64,000 bases of DNA from contig RPFO01000702.1 in the NCBI GenBank assembly GCA_009746045.1, forward strand, positions 184,001 to 248,000, written 5' to 3'. A program made the position numbers and the translations under genes. The notes under the pieces are model-generated. The model searched no databases. It was given only the letters and a program-made list of their open reading frames with translations, and was not told the DNA's origin. This DNA is from Mesostigma viride. Its lineage: Eukaryota; Streptophyta; Mesostigmatophyceae; Mesostigmatales; Mesostigmataceae. Below are positions 43,315 to 53,848 of this stretch, piece by piece (position 1 is the first letter of the stretch; each line of letters opens with the position of its first letter).

Positions 43315-44715
43315 TTAAACCTTTTCTCTTTTACTGAAGAAAAGCACTTTTAGGACATATAAAATAAATATAACTACAAACCAGTAGATAATAATTTCTC
43401 CTGTTAAAAGCAACGAGCCATCTTTACCAATTATTTGCTTGAATAATAGCCATATCGAGGCAATAAGGGCTGTTGGCGCTATTATAAATACTGCTGGGCA
43501 CTTAAATGGCCTTTCCACATTTGGCAAACGAAGCCTAAATATCATAACTATGATAGCTACTACCACATAATCAAGCAAAGCTGCCATACTAGAGAGTTGC
43601 GCCAGTATAGAATAAGGGCAAAATGCCGCCATAACGGCAAATATACTTGTAAACATTATAATCGTTATGTGAGGGCTATCATATTTATGATGTAACTTTG
43701 CCATAAACTTGGGTAATAACCCATCCCTTGCAATTACATAAAAAATACGTGATTGACCGTAAATATTCATCATTATAACAGTAGTCATACCGGCTATACC
43801 GCCTGTAGCAACAAGAGCAGAACCAATATTACTGTTATTAAATTTTAAAGCATGAGCTAGAGGCTGGGCATTATTTAATTCCGCATAAGGAATTATTCCA
43901 GTAGCTAGCCCCCCTACAATCATATAAACAACAGTAGCTAAAACTAGTGAACCAATAATACCGATCATAAGATCACGTTTTGGGTTTTTACATTCTTCCG
44001 CTGCGCTCGCAAGTACCCCAAATCCGGTAAAAGCAAAAAACAAAATTGACGAACCGATTAATACATCATCAAAACCATTGGGCATAAAATTTTCCCAGTT
44101 TGTTGCATCAAAATGAGGAGCGGCAAAAAGCATGAAAGCAAATATTGCTATCATTTTTATAAATACCAAAATGTTATTTAACCTCTTGCTATCTTTAGTA
44201 CCAAAATATAACATAAATCCAGCAAAAATTATTATAGTAAAGGCCGGAATATTAAATACTCCTCCTTCAAAAGGAGATTTTCCCAGCTGTTCAGGAAGAT
44301 GATACCCAGCAGAATCTAGAATTCCCTGTACGTAAGCTGACCAGCTACCTGCCACTGCAGAAGAGGCAAAACCAAGTTCTATAATTATTAAACTACCAAT
44401 TAACCAGGCAAATACTTCTCCAAATGCTACGTAAGAATAAGTATAAATACTACCAGAAGTCGGAAGCATTGTAGCAAGTTCAGTATAAGCTAGGGCTACA
44501 AAAATACACGTACATCCGGCAATTAAATAAGAAAGAGTTACAGCGGGGCCGGAGTACTGCGCAGCAACCAATCCTGTTAAAGTAAATACGCCAGTACCTA
44601 CTATCGCTCCAAGGCCTAGGAGTACTAGATCAAAAGCTGATAATGTTTTATCTAGCCCACTTGAACTTCCTGCTTCTCTTACAGATTCAAAGCTTTTTTT
44701 CTTCAAAAAATTCAT
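43315..44715 (-). CDS. APC-family amino acid permease
   Basis: 466 residues and twelve predicted membrane segments. The N-terminal LSAFDLVLLGLGAIVGTGVFTLTGL carries the G-x-G-x-G-x-F pattern of the cationic amino acid/YfnA branch; FFAFTGFGVLASAAEECKNPKRDL is the conserved TM6 region. It probably brings host amino acids into the cell. Its start is 27 bp from the end of mnmA, on the same strand, so cotranscription is likely. Confidence 0.9.
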   Translation of the reverse strand: MNFLKKKSFESVREAGSSSGLDKTLSAFDLVLLGLGAIVGTGVFTLTGLVAAQYSGPAVTLSYLIAGCTCIFVALAYTELATMLPTSGSIYTYSYVAFGEVFAWLIGSLIIIELGFASSAVAGSWSAYVQGILDSAGYHLPEQLGKSPFEGGVFNIPAFTIIIFAGFMLYFGTKDSKRLNNILVFIKMIAIFAFMLFAAPHFDATNWENFMPNGFDDVLIGSSILFFAFTGFGVLASAAEECKNPKRDLMIGIIGSLVLATVVYMIVGGLATGIIPYAELNNAQPLAHALKFNNSNIGSALVATGGIAGMTTVIMMNIYGQSRIFYVIARDGLLPKFMAKLHHKYDSPHITIIMFTSIFAVMAAFCPYSILAQLSSMAALLDYVVVAIIVMIFRLRLPNVERPFKCPAVFIIAPTALIASIWLLFKQIIGKDGSLLLTGEIIIYWFVVIFILYVLKVLFFSKREKV

Positions 44716-44741
44716 TTTTCCCCGTTTTTAGTTTTTTATAA

Positions 44742-45818
44742 TTATTGAATATCCCTAGTAATCCATCCACCACCCAAAACCCTTGTATTATCATATAATA
44801 CACATGCCTGCCCTGGGGTAATTGCTCTTTCAGTCCCAAGAATATTAACTTCAATTTTATCATTAGTAATAAAATTGATTTTAGCCTGGATTCCAGGAGT
44901 AGTAGACCTAACCTTAGCGACAATATCAATTCCTTCAGTATTTACATCACCAGCAAGCCAATTTACTTCTTTTATAATGAATTTAGTTTTAAATAACGCC
45001 GATTCTGGGCCAATATATACTGTATTTGTTTCAGGGTCAATTTTTATAACATAAATCGGTTCTCCGTATGAAATACCAAGCCCTCGTCTTTGACCTACTG
45101 TATAATTTATAATTCCTTTATGCTCCCCAAGTTCAAAACCGCCAATATGAACGAACTTACCTGGCTTCTGCGTTGACGGACGCATTCTAGTTACGATCTC
45201 ACGATAGTTGCCACCTGGCACAAAACAAATATCTTGGCTATCTGGTTTATCTGCTACTTCGAGTCCATATTTTAATGCTAATTTTCTTGTTTCTTCTTTA
45301 GTATATTTACCGAGAGGAAAGTCAAGGAAATCCAGCTGTTCATTAGTTGTAGAAAACAAAAAGTAACTCTGGTCTTTATAGGGATCTAAACCTCTATGAA
45401 GCTCCGAAGTATTATGGTTGATAATTTTTTGCACATAGTGGCCAGTAGCAAGCGCATCTCCGCCAAGTTCTTTTGCAAATTTTAATAAATCTTTAAATTT
45501 GACAGACTGATTACAGCGTACGCAAGGTAAAGGGGTTTCACCTCTGGCATAACTATCAACAAAATCATCAATAACTTTTTGGCGGAATAGGTTTTCATAG
45601 TTTAGAACATAGTGAGGAATGCCAATCCTATCTGCAACCATTTTGGCATCATAAATATCTTGTCCGGCGCAACATGCACCTTTTTTTTGTAGAACAGCCC
45701 CATGGTCATATAATTGCAAAGTAATACCTATAACTCTATGGCCCTGCTCGTGCATCATTGCTGCTACTACCGAGCTATCTACTCCTCCAGACATTGCTAC
45801 CACAATAGTTTTAGACAT
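44742..45818 (-). CDS. mnmA: tRNA-specific 2-thiouridylase MnmA
   Basis: 358 residues. PP-loop VAMSGGVDSSVVAAMM at the N-terminus, catalytic Cys in PLPCVRCNQSVKF and second Cys in KPDSQDICFVPGG, ATGHYVQ, TVGQRRGLGISYGEP and the beta-barrel end RAITPGQACVLYDN. Adds sulphur to U34 of tRNAs for Lys, Glu and Gln. All key residues are present. Confidence 0.96.
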   Translation of the reverse strand: MSKTIVVAMSGGVDSSVVAAMMHEQGHRVIGITLQLYDHGAVLQKKGACCAGQDIYDAKMVADRIGIPHYVLNYENLFRQKVIDDFVDSYARGETPLPCVRCNQSVKFKDLLKFAKELGGDALATGHYVQKIINHNTSELHRGLDPYKDQSYFLFSTTNEQLDFLDFPLGKYTKEETRKLALKYGLEVADKPDSQDICFVPGGNYREIVTRMRPSTQKPGKFVHIGGFELGEHKGIINYTVGQRRGLGISYGEPIYVIKIDPETNTVYIGPESALFKTKFIIKEVNWLAGDVNTEGIDIVAKVRSTTPGIQAKINFITNDKIEVNILGTERAITPGQACVLYDNTRVLGGGWITRDIQ

Positions 45819-45958
45819 AATAAACCGTTTTTCCTCAAGGGACGAATTATATTAAATTTAAGTAAGAATTGCAAGGATCAAACTTAATCTACTATACCAC
45901 ACAATAGGATTGTATGGTCCTAATCTCGCCCTTATCTCCATTTGCACGCTGGATAAAA

Positions 45959-46738
45959 TTACCGCAAGCCGTACTCGATCTGCAAATAGCGATGCAGGTT
46001 ACTTCCATTTTCTTTTAACCACAATTTAGCAGTTTTATATTCAGGGCAGAGTTTTGCCACCAAATCCCAAAAAGGCTTACTGTGATTCATCTCTACCAGA
46101 TGGCACATTTCATGTATTATTACATAATTTAGTACTTCCTGCGGCGCAAAAACAAGACGCCAATTAAAGCGCAGGATTAAGTTACTCGAACAACTTCCCC
46201 ATCTGGTTTTGGCATTTGTAATCTTAATTCTAGAAAACTTTAACTGATACTGCTTACTTAAGCGATTAACAATATCTGTTATTTCTACAAGTAACTTATT
46301 CTGTAAAAATTTAACCAAGGTTTTGTTGTGATAAGTCGGTAATGAATCTACATGAATTACATTTTCCTTAATGTGCACCTTGTTGCGAATAGAATCAACA
46401 TTTAATAGTAAATACTCCTTTCCAAATAAAGGAATATTTTTAGTATTCACATAATCTTCTTTTTCTGAAACTTGTAGTTTTCTTCTAATCCAATACTCTT
46501 TCTCTAGCAGAAATTTATAGCCGGCGCTAATATTCTTATTAGGTAAAACTAATTCAACATTTTGCCTCTGTATTTTAATAATAATACGTTTAGCTTTGGA
46601 ACTCTGCCTTACTTGAACATCAATAGGATCACCTAGCCTACCTAACCTAACAAAACTGGGTTCTAGTTTCTTTTTAGATTCCATTTTTAAAGTAAAATTG
46701 TTTTTAAGCTGAATCTCAAACACTTTACGATTCTGCAA
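45959..46738 (-). CDS. YgjP/SprT-like zinc metallopeptidase domain protein
   Basis: 259 residues. The zinc motif lies in VIIHEMCHLVEMNHSKPFWDLV (H-E-x-x-H with a third His), preceded by ITNAKTRWGSCSSNLILRFNWRL, the pattern of the DUF45/YgjP (M48-like) group. The N-terminal half is a beta-rich region with RIIIKIQRQNVELVLPN. Probably cytosolic, since no signal peptide is seen; substrates are unknown. A small hairpin (45896-45918) lies between it and mnmA. Confidence 0.82.
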   Translation of the reverse strand: MQNRKVFEIQLKNNFTLKMESKKKLEPSFVRLGRLGDPIDVQVRQSSKAKRIIIKIQRQNVELVLPNKNISAGYKFLLEKEYWIRRKLQVSEKEDYVNTKNIPLFGKEYLLLNVDSIRNKVHIKENVIHVDSLPTYHNKTLVKFLQNKLLVEITDIVNRLSKQYQLKFSRIKITNAKTRWGSCSSNLILRFNWRLVFAPQEVLNYVIIHEMCHLVEMNHSKPFWDLVAKLCPEYKTAKLWLKENGSNLHRYLQIEYGLR

Positions 46739-46934
46739 TAAAATAACATTATAGTTAAAAATTTTCTATTGAGAACTATAAGTATATTCTGAAGTATGGA
46801 AGAACTAAATTCTCTGTTTACTTATCTTAAGTAGATTGGAATTTGACAATTATTTATAGAACCAGTAAGATAAATACCTTTTTACTAGCCACAGTAAATA
46901 AACATTTAATTTACTAACACAAGATAGTCAGTTT

Positions 46935-47816
46935 ATGAAGCTTTTATCCAAAGAGCAGGTAGGATCGTTATATGCTATTAGCTCTGGTTTATGTTATGGA
47001 TTTTTAGGGTATTTCGGTGTTCAACTTTTGAAGTCTAATTTATCTATTGCAAACATGCTATTTTGGAGATTTTTAGTAGCGACTTTTTTCACATTTATTA
47101 TATTAATGTTTAAAGGGAAAAATATTTTTCAGCCGTTAACAGAAAACCTTAAAATAATATTTTATGGTATAGCCTTTTATGGCACCTCTTCAATAACATA
47201 TTTTATCGGTAGTAATTATATCGGCACTGGTCTTACCATGGTTGTATTCTTTATTTATCCAGCAATTGTCATGTTATTTAACTGGATATTATATAATGAA
47301 GGCATAAGTAAAACATACTATTTAGCTTTTTCTATGATAATAGTTGGCATACTCCTCTTAGCAGACTTACATGAATTAAAACTTGATTTTTTAGGAATAG
47401 GCTTTGGAATTTTATCTGCAATTTGCTATGCATGTTACGTAGTAGCCAGCAAAAAAAGTAATGTTTCCCCTCTAATTTCTACTTCAATGGTATTAATTGG
47501 CTGTAGCATTGCATGCTTGATTGTCGCATGTTTTGAAGGTAATTTTGTTATTCCAGATAGAAATAACTGGTTAAATATAACTTTTATGGCAATTATTTGT
47601 ACGGCCTTACCAATATTGTTATTATTAAAAGGGTTAAAATATATAAGTTCTGAAAAAGCTGCTATAGTATCGGTTCTAGAACCGGTATTCGTTTTACTGT
47701 CTGGTATTATACTTCTGGGCGAAACGGTAAGTGTTATGCAAATATTTGGCACAATTATCATTTTATCAGGAGCGGTGATAACCTTATTTAGCAAAAATTC
47801 AACTAATCAAAAATAG
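46935..47816 (+). CDS. EamA/DMT-family permease
   Basis: 293 residues, ten predicted membrane segments in two EamA repeats (FWRFLVATFFTFIILMF, YFIGSNYIGTGLTMVVFFIYP; later ICYACYVVASKK, YISSEKAAIVSVLEPVFVLL). In Rickettsiales such carriers have been linked to uptake of metabolites including S-adenosylmethionine; the substrate here is not evident. Its 3' end overlaps the convergent argB-like gene by 14 bp. Confidence 0.87.
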   Translation: MKLLSKEQVGSLYAISSGLCYGFLGYFGVQLLKSNLSIANMLFWRFLVATFFTFIILMFKGKNIFQPLTENLKIIFYGIAFYGTSSITYFIGSNYIGTGLTMVVFFIYPAIVMLFNWILYNEGISKTYYLAFSMIIVGILLLADLHELKLDFLGIGFGILSAICYACYVVASKKSNVSPLISTSMVLIGCSIACLIVACFEGNFVIPDRNNWLNITFMAIICTALPILLLLKGLKYISSEKAAIVSVLEPVFVLLSGIILLGETVSVMQIFGTIIILSGAVITLFSKNSTNQK

Positions 47817-48681
47817 CAAATAATAACGCATCGCTCTTTCTTGAATTAACAAATTGAACTGTAACATCAGAATTTAAAAGAGCGTACTTTGAGGCTTTCA
47901 CTAAAGGATCAGTCACAGCCACTTCAATAGTACTGTTTAATAAGTCATTTAATTCAGTAACAGATGAAAGAGTAGCAACATTATTTATTAGAAAGTCGTT
48001 TTCGCACATTATAATTAATTTATTTGCATTGACGGCAGTTGCAGCCATCGCTGAAGTAATATCAGTATCTAAAATTGCTGTCTTCCCCTTGTCAGTACAA
48101 GCTACCGGTGAAATTATTGGAACGATTTTAGTATCTTCGATTGCTAATAGAATTTCGGGATTAACTAATAACGGTTCACTCGCATAAAGCCAACTATCGT
48201 TAATTGCAATATGGTTAGACTTTTTAGCTACTAACAGATTCCCGTCTTTACCAGATAAACCAATGGCCATAACCCCAAGAGAACATAACTTTGATACTAT
48301 ACGTTTATTGATATGACCGGAAATAACCATTTCAAACAATCCAGATAATTTATCATCTCCAAAATGTGGGCTATATTTTTTATCATCTATACCAAGGAGT
48401 TTAAGCTGTTTTGTTAATAAATTACCGTATTCATGGATAACAATTAAATTCAGGCCGTTATCTACTAAAATTTCTAAATTCTCAGCAAAGTTAGAAAGCA
48501 GGATTTTATTTTCAATGATTACCGACGATAAGCGTATCACTACGCTCATGTGTTTTATTAAATTACTACGTTCAATAATTTTTTTTATAAGCTGAGCTTT
48601 ACCTGCTCTAATATTTTGAACAAGGAGATTTTTCTGATTATTTGACGTATTGCGCCAAGCTAAGTTGAAGTTCTTTTGCAC
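47803..48681 (-). CDS. Divergent acetylglutamate-kinase-like protein (ArgB fold)
   Basis: 292 residues with amino-acid-kinase layout, for example LVDNGLNLIVIHEYGNLLTK, ISGHINKRIVSKLCSLG, VMAIGLSGKDGNLLVAKK, VPIISPVACTDKGKTAILDT and DITSAMAATAVNANKLIIM. The Gly-rich loops are altered: IRLSSV stands where ArgB has KYGGNAM and IHEYGN where it has VHGGGP. It may not be an active kinase. No other arginine gene is in view. It overlaps the engB end by 44 bp, downstream of it on the same strand. Confidence 0.72.
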   Translation of the reverse strand: MQKNFNLAWRNTSNNQKNLLVQNIRAGKAQLIKKIIERSNLIKHMSVVIRLSSVIIENKILLSNFAENLEILVDNGLNLIVIHEYGNLLTKQLKLLGIDDKKYSPHFGDDKLSGLFEMVISGHINKRIVSKLCSLGVMAIGLSGKDGNLLVAKKSNHIAINDSWLYASEPLLVNPEILLAIEDTKIVPIISPVACTDKGKTAILDTDITSAMAATAVNANKLIIMCENDFLINNVATLSSVTELNDLLNSTIEVAVTDPLVKASKYALLNSDVTVQFVNSRKSDALLFAIFD

Positions 48682-49246
48682 CTACACCATTCTTGCTACT
48701 GGACAAAACAACATTACATAATAAGTATCCTAAACTTGCAAGATAATTCTTGATTTCCACTTCAAAGCCTTCTTTGAATTTTACCTTATCTGCTTTTGTA
48801 AATACTAATTGTATTTGTTTATCATATGAATGTAACAACTGAATTACTTTAAAATCATTTTCTTTAATACCTCTTCTAGCATCAATAAGCAAATTGACCA
48901 ATTTAAGTGTAGGGCTGTTTTGTAAATAATGAAGTATCAGTTTTTCCCAATTTTGCTTTTCTTCTACCGGAACTTTAGCAAAACCATAACCAGGAAGGTC
49001 TGCTATAACTAATTTTTCTGCGATTAGAAAAAAATTTATCTGCCTGGTTCTTCCCGGTGTATGTGAAACCCTTGCCAAATTTTTTCTCCGGCAGATAGTA
49101 TTAATCAAACTAGATTTGCCTACATTTGATTTTCCAACAAAAGCAACTTGGGGCAAGAACATTTTCGGTAATTGGCTTGGTTTTGCAGCTCCAGCAATAA
49201 ATCTTGCTTCCTGCCTAAATATCTTTGTTCCTAGTTCATTGGCCAT
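48638..49246 (-). CDS. engB: Ribosome-biogenesis GTPase YsxC/EngB
   Basis: 202 residues. G1 [16 protein letters not shown]2 [12 protein letters not shown]3 [14 protein letters not shown]4 VFTKADK and G5 [10 protein letters not shown] are all present. Needed for large-subunit assembly. It overlaps the end of yidC by 11 bp and the argB-like gene by 44 bp, giving a compact yidC-engB-argB-like operon. Confidence 0.95.
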   Translation of the reverse strand: MANELGTKIFRQEARFIAGAAKPSQLPKMFLPQVAFVGKSNVGKSSLINTICRRKNLARVSHTPGRTRQINFFLIAEKLVIADLPGYGFAKVPVEEKQNWEKLILHYLQNSPTLKLVNLLIDARRGIKENDFKVIQLLHSYDKQIQLVFTKADKVKFKEGFEVEIKNYLASLGYLLCNVVLSSSKNGVGAKELQLSLAQYVK

Positions 49247-50936
49247 TCTTATCCAACTTATTTATGTAAAATTGCTGAATTATTGAGAGAATGTTATTCC
49301 ACGACCAATAGATCAAAAGCCCTGCCGGAAAACTGCTAAACATAAACAGGAACATAAGCGGCATAAATTTCATAACCATAGCTTGTACTGGGTCAGCTGG
49401 CTGCGGACTCATTTTTTGTTGCAAATACATGGTTAGTGCCATAATTATTGGCCAAGCACCTATCATCAGAAAAACCGGAGGCGTAAACGGTAACAAACCA
49501 AATAAATTGAATATGGTGGTTGGATCTGGTGCGGACAGGTCATGAATCCAGCCAAAAAATGGTGCATGGCGCATTTCAATAGTTACATACAGCACTTTAT
49601 AAATAGAAAAGAAAACAGGTATTTGAACCAATAATGGTAAACAACCGCTAACAGGATTGACCTTTTCTTTTTTATAAAGGCTCATAATTTCTTGATTAAG
49701 GCGCGTCTTATCATCTGCATACAGTTCTTTCAAACGCTCCATTTGTGGCTGAAGGTTTTTCATTTTTTTCATTGATCGATAAGATTTATTAGCTAACGTG
49801 AACATTGCTAACTTAATAATAATTGTAACGATCATTATACTAATACCGAAATTACCTACATATAGATAGAAAAAATTCATGGCATTAAATATAGGTTTAG
49901 TAAGAATATAGAACCAGCCAAAATCAATTGCTCTATCAAACAATTTGATATTGTATTGATTCTCATATTTATCTAGCAAATCAACTTTTTTAGCACCGGC
50001 AAATAGCTTATGTGTTACTTCAAAACTCCCTCCGGATTCAATAATCTGAGCGGTTGAAACAAAATCAGCTTGATATTTATCCATACCTGATTTAATTCCA
50101 TAAATAAAATTTGATGAATACTGATAAGAAGGATCAGGGATAAAGGCTGCAAGCCAATATTTATCTGTAATGCCTAACCAATCTACTTTATTTTTTGTAA
50201 AACTTTGTTTTTTCTTATCTTTTATATCATCGTAATTATATTCTTTAAGTTCACCATTAACAGCTCCTATCATTCCTTGGTGAAGAATGTTTACCATCCT
50301 TTCTGATTCATGGCTATAGGTGCGATTTATCAAGGCATAATATTGGGTCTGCATAGGATGGGAAGAATGGTTAATGGTTATCTGCTTGATAGTAAACATA
50401 TAATTATCGTCAAGCTCTACCTTAACCACAAATTTTATCTTTTCGGGATTAGTCCAAGTAAATGTTATAGGTTTATCCGGTGAAATAATATCACCATCTG
50501 CCTCCCAAATAGTTGAAGAATCAGGAAACTTTACATTTTTATTATTTCCAAGCCACCCTATCTCAGCAAAATAAGCCTCTTGTGCCGCTGAAGGAGAAAA
50601 AAGCACTACCGGAGGACTATTTTCATCTAAGCTTGTATGATATTTTAACAGCGTTAAATCGTCAAAACGCAAGCCCTGTAGTGATATAGAACCGGAAAGT
50701 ACAGTAGATTTGATAGGAATCCTTTTTGATAAATTTAATGCTTCGTGGCGATTAACTACTTTATCAACGTTAGTTGATTGCGTTTCTTTTTTTACACTTT
50801 CTAGAGTTTTAGTATAATGTTTTTGTTCTTCGGCAAGCCGCTGTAATTTTGGTTTTTCGTAAAAATGCTGCCAGCCAAATATTATTAGTACCGACACCAC
50901 TATAGCAGTTACCAAATTTAGAAAACTATAATTCAT
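49236..50936 (-). CDS. yidC: Membrane protein insertase YidC
   Basis: 566 residues, as in Gram-negative YidC. N-terminal membrane anchor ([19 protein letters not shown]), a long periplasmic beta-sandwich domain, then the conserved core of five membrane segments starting [20 protein letters not shown], with [20 protein letters not shown] and the final [20 protein letters not shown]. It inserts proteins into the inner membrane alone or with SecYEG. Confidence 0.96.
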   Translation of the reverse strand: MNYSFLNLVTAIVVSVLIIFGWQHFYEKPKLQRLAEEQKHYTKTLESVKKETQSTNVDKVVNRHEALNLSKRIPIKSTVLSGSISLQGLRFDDLTLLKYHTSLDENSPPVVLFSPSAAQEAYFAEIGWLGNNKNVKFPDSSTIWEADGDIISPDKPITFTWTNPEKIKFVVKVELDDNYMFTIKQITINHSSHPMQTQYYALINRTYSHESERMVNILHQGMIGAVNGELKEYNYDDIKDKKKQSFTKNKVDWLGITDKYWLAAFIPDPSYQYSSNFIYGIKSGMDKYQADFVSTAQIIESGGSFEVTHKLFAGAKKVDLLDKYENQYNIKLFDRAIDFGWFYILTKPIFNAMNFFYLYVGNFGISIMIVTIIIKLAMFTLANKSYRSMKKMKNLQPQMERLKELYADDKTRLNQEIMSLYKKEKVNPVSGCLPLLVQIPVFFSIYKVLYVTIEMRHAPFFGWIHDLSAPDPTTIFNLFGLLPFTPPVFLMIGAWPIIMALTMYLQQKMSPQPADPVQAMVMKFMPLMFLFMFSSFPAGLLIYWSWNNILSIIQQFYINKLDKNGQ

Positions 50937-51130
50937 ATTGTTTTGAGAATTTATTTATACAGTCCTTGGATTTTTATAAGATTTATAGCAAATAATCAAG
51001 CTCTTTGAATTAAAAAGCCTTAAACTATCTAAAGGTTACTAAATAAAACCGATGCCAGATTAGTAACTTTTCTATAGGTTGATGCACTTAATACTTGCAC
51101 GCAGCCTTTAAAAATATTATCTTGGAATCT

Positions 51131-51217
51131 GGCTAGTGTCGGGCGTTTAATTTGTTTAGTTGGTCAGGTTCGAAAGAAAGCAGCCAGAGCAAAACCTTAA
51201 GCGGGTCGGTACTAGCT
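51131..51217 (+). ncRNA. ffs: Signal recognition particle 4.5S RNA
   Basis: The conserved domain IV core reads GGTCAGGTTCGAAAGAAAGC followed by AGCC (51163-51186), matching GGTCAGG...AAGCAGCC of bacterial 4.5S RNA; the apex is a GAAA tetraloop closed by TTC/GAA pairs. The ends GCTAGT (51132-51137) and ACTAGC (51211-51216) pair to close the hairpin. It lies just before dnaX, as in relatives. The exact ends are inferred from this stem. Confidence 0.88.
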
Positions 51218-51242
51218 TTAAATACAAATCACTTAAAAACCT

Positions 51243-52799
51243 ATGGCTAATAATTCGGCACGTTACGTCCCATTTGCCAGAAAATACAGACCAAAAAATT
51301 TTAAAGAGCTATTGGGCCAGGAAGTACTTACTAAAACTCTGAGCTATTGCATAAATAATAAAAAGCTTACAGGCGCACTGCTACTTACCGGTATTAGGGG
51401 GGTTGGCAAAACATCTTCAGCCAGAATAATAGCTAAAACCGTTAATTGTACTTCTTTATTAAACGATGATTTAAATAATGCCTTCCCGTGTGAATCATGC
51501 AAAAACTGCGAAAGTTTTAATAATAATAATCATCCTGACATTATTGAAATAGATGCAGCCAGTAGAACAGGTGTAGATGACGTTAGAGAAATAATAGAAA
51601 GCAGTGAATATCGCCCGTTACTCGGCGAATATAAAATTTTTGTAATTGACGAAGTTCACATGCTTTCCAAGAACGCATTTAATGCTTTGCTCAAATTAAT
51701 AGAGGAACCTCCTCCCCATGTAATATTTATTTTTGCCACAACTGAAGTACAAAAAATTCCACTAACAGTTTTATCCAGATGTCAAAGATATGATTTAAGG
51801 AGACTGTCAATCGAGGAAATTTTGGTTCTCCTTAAAAATATTGCCCAAAATGAAAATTTAAAATTAGAGGAAGAAGCGCTAAAAATAATTGCTCTAAAAT
51901 CTGAAGGCTCTGCAAGGGATGCAACGGGAATACTTGATCAGGCATCCAGTTATATTCACAACGTAAGCCAGCAGAATGATATAATAACTGCTGAATCCGT
52001 CAATAAGATGCTTGGCCTTGTCCAGATCAGTACAATTCTAGAATTGATAAGGTTAATTATTGAGGGTAATACTAAAGAGGCGTTAAAATTACTTGAAGAA
52101 ATATATATGAACTCTAGCAACCTAGAGCATTTTGTCGAGCAAATTGCAGATTTGATTGCTAGTTTGACCAAAGAAAAGGTAATAGCGGGTTTCCACGAAC
52201 CCATGTATAAAAATTATGGGAAAGAAATTACTGATATTTTATTGAAAATAAGTTTATCCAGACTTAGCATCCTATGGCAAATATTTAGCAATGGCACTAA
52301 TCAAATAAAATCTTCACATAATGAGTTAATAACTGCAGAAATGCTTATTATAAAAGCAATATATTCCTGTAATATACCTGATATTGAGAATCTTTTAGAT
52401 AAATCCAGCCAAATTGCAGAATTTAATGTAGAGCAGACAGCACCTTCAACAAATCCAAAAACAGAGATAAACAGAAATATTTTTGATTTTTTGAAATTTT
52501 GCCATGGCCAAAATGAAATGGAATTATACTATGTATTGCTTAATGAAGTAGAAGTCAAAAATTTCACCGAGCCATTAATAGAAATAGCCGCTAATAGCAA
52601 AATTTCTCAAGAAAAAAACCTTAAATCAATGTTACACAAATGGTCTGGGATCGAGTGGAATATTGTAATATGCAAACAGGATAAAATAAATAGCTTAAAA
52701 CAGGAATTACTTAAAAAAGCAAAGGCAAGCGAAGATTTCACCGTTATAAAAAATAATTTTCCTAATGCTGATGTTTCCGATATAATTCTCAAGTCATAA
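51243..52799 (+). CDS. dnaX: DNA polymerase III subunit gamma/tau
   Basis: 518 residues. AAA+ clamp-loader ATPase: RKYRPKNFKELLGQEV, Walker A TGIRGVGKTSSARI, zinc Cys in CESCKNCESF, Walker B FVIDEVHMLS, and the arginine finger in LSRCQRYDLRR. The C-terminal tau-like part is shorter than in E. coli and ends in a helical region. Loads the beta clamp and couples polymerases. It starts the dnaX-ybaB-recR cluster. Confidence 0.95.
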   Translation: MANNSARYVPFARKYRPKNFKELLGQEVLTKTLSYCINNKKLTGALLLTGIRGVGKTSSARIIAKTVNCTSLLNDDLNNAFPCESCKNCESFNNNNHPDIIEIDAASRTGVDDVREIIESSEYRPLLGEYKIFVIDEVHMLSKNAFNALLKLIEEPPPHVIFIFATTEVQKIPLTVLSRCQRYDLRRLSIEEILVLLKNIAQNENLKLEEEALKIIALKSEGSARDATGILDQASSYIHNVSQQNDIITAESVNKMLGLVQISTILELIRLIIEGNTKEALKLLEEIYMNSSNLEHFVEQIADLIASLTKEKVIAGFHEPMYKNYGKEITDILLKISLSRLSILWQIFSNGTNQIKSSHNELITAEMLIIKAIYSCNIPDIENLLDKSSQIAEFNVEQTAPSTNPKTEINRNIFDFLKFCHGQNEMELYYVLLNEVEVKNFTEPLIEIAANSKISQEKNLKSMLHKWSGIEWNIVICKQDKINSLKQELLKKAKASEDFTVIKNNFPNADVSDIILKS

Positions 52800-52834
52800 T
52801 TTGTCCAATTTATAAAAAATAAAGGTATTTAAAA

Positions 52835-53149
52835 ATGAATATTAACCAATTGATGAAACAAGCACAAGTAATGCAAAAAAAGATGAAAGAACTGCAGGAA
52901 GAAATTGCCAAAAAGGAATTTGAAGGCAAATCCGGCGGAGGGCTTATTTTAGTAACCATGAGCGGTAATGGTGAAATGCAAAAAATTTCTATTGACCCCT
53001 CTCTCCTAAAACCAGAAGATAGAGAAATTTTAGAAGATTTAATAATTGCAGCCTATAATGATGCAAAAGCTGATCAGGAATCAAAAAGTAGCATGACGGG
53101 CGCATTTGGTAATTTTGGTGGGTTACCAGGCATGAATTTACCATTTTAG
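52835..53149 (+). CDS. ybaB: Nucleoid-associated protein YbaB/EbfC
   Basis: 104 residues, typical length. NINQLMKQAQVMQKKMKELQEEIAKKEFEG, then VTMSGNGEMQKISIDPSLL and LEDLIIAAYNDAKAD. Small dimeric DNA-binding protein, regularly between dnaX and recR as here. AAAGG before the ATG serves as ribosome binding site. Confidence 0.95.
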   Translation: MNINQLMKQAQVMQKKMKELQEEIAKKEFEGKSGGGLILVTMSGNGEMQKISIDPSLLKPEDREILEDLIIAAYNDAKADQESKSSMTGAFGNFGGLPGMNLPF

Positions 53150-53185
53150 CAACATATTGGTTTAATCAATCTATTAGCAGCTAAA

Positions 53186-53794
53186 ATGGTAATGACCAAA
53201 GAAACATCAGGGCCAGATCAACTGATTTATTTATTTTCTAAACTTCCAGGACTTGGAACGCGATCAGCAAGAAGGATAGTTCTCCATTTGTTACAGGATA
53301 AAGATTTAAGGCTCAAAGGACTCATCGAAGGCTTACAAGACGCTGCTGCTAAAATTAATTGCTGCACTATTTGCAATAATATAGATTATAGCTCGCAGTG
53401 TAGAATATGTCTTGATCAGCAGCGAAGCGATAATATTATTGCTATAGTTGAAACAGTTGCAGAATTATGGGCTCTCGAGCGTACGGGCCGTTTTAAAGGA
53501 CGATATCACGTTCTTGGTGGTACTCTTTCCATTAGTGCCAATCGCAGTCCGGCAGATTTAAAATTGCCCAACCTGTTATCTAGATGTAATAACCACCAAA
53601 CTAAAGAGTTAATTATTGCAACCAATTCAACCCTTGATGGACAAACTACGGCTTATTTTATTACTGAATATTTCAAGAATTATCCAATCAAAACTTCAAG
53701 ACTGGCAAGTGGTATTCCAATAGGAGGAGAACTTGATTATTTGGATGAAGGAACACTATGGGCGGCTTTTGAAAGTAGGAAACCTTTTGAGTAG
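53186..53794 (+). CDS. recR: Recombination mediator protein RecR
   Basis: 202 residues. Helix-hairpin-helix [17 protein letters not shown], four-Cys zinc finger [16 protein letters not shown], Toprim domain with [20 protein letters not shown] and YHVLGGTLS, and the Walker-like C-terminal [19 protein letters not shown]. Works with RecO (and RecF where present) to load RecA in gap repair. ATGs at 53186 and 53192 are both possible starts. Confidence 0.96.
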   Translation: MVMTKETSGPDQLIYLFSKLPGLGTRSARRIVLHLLQDKDLRLKGLIEGLQDAAAKINCCTICNNIDYSSQCRICLDQQRSDNIIAIVETVAELWALERTGRFKGRYHVLGGTLSISANRSPADLKLPNLLSRCNNHQTKELIIATNSTLDGQTTAYFITEYFKNYPIKTSRLASGIPIGGELDYLDEGTLWAAFESRKPFE

Positions 53795-53848
53795 TGTATA
53801 ATCCATCCCTATCTTAGCAATTTCTTTTGCAAAGGGTAATTTGATTGA

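Noticed and set aside
45896-45918. 10-bp imperfect hairpin between the metallopeptidase gene and mnmA as a terminator
   Set aside because: One mismatch, low stability and no T run on the transcribed strand.
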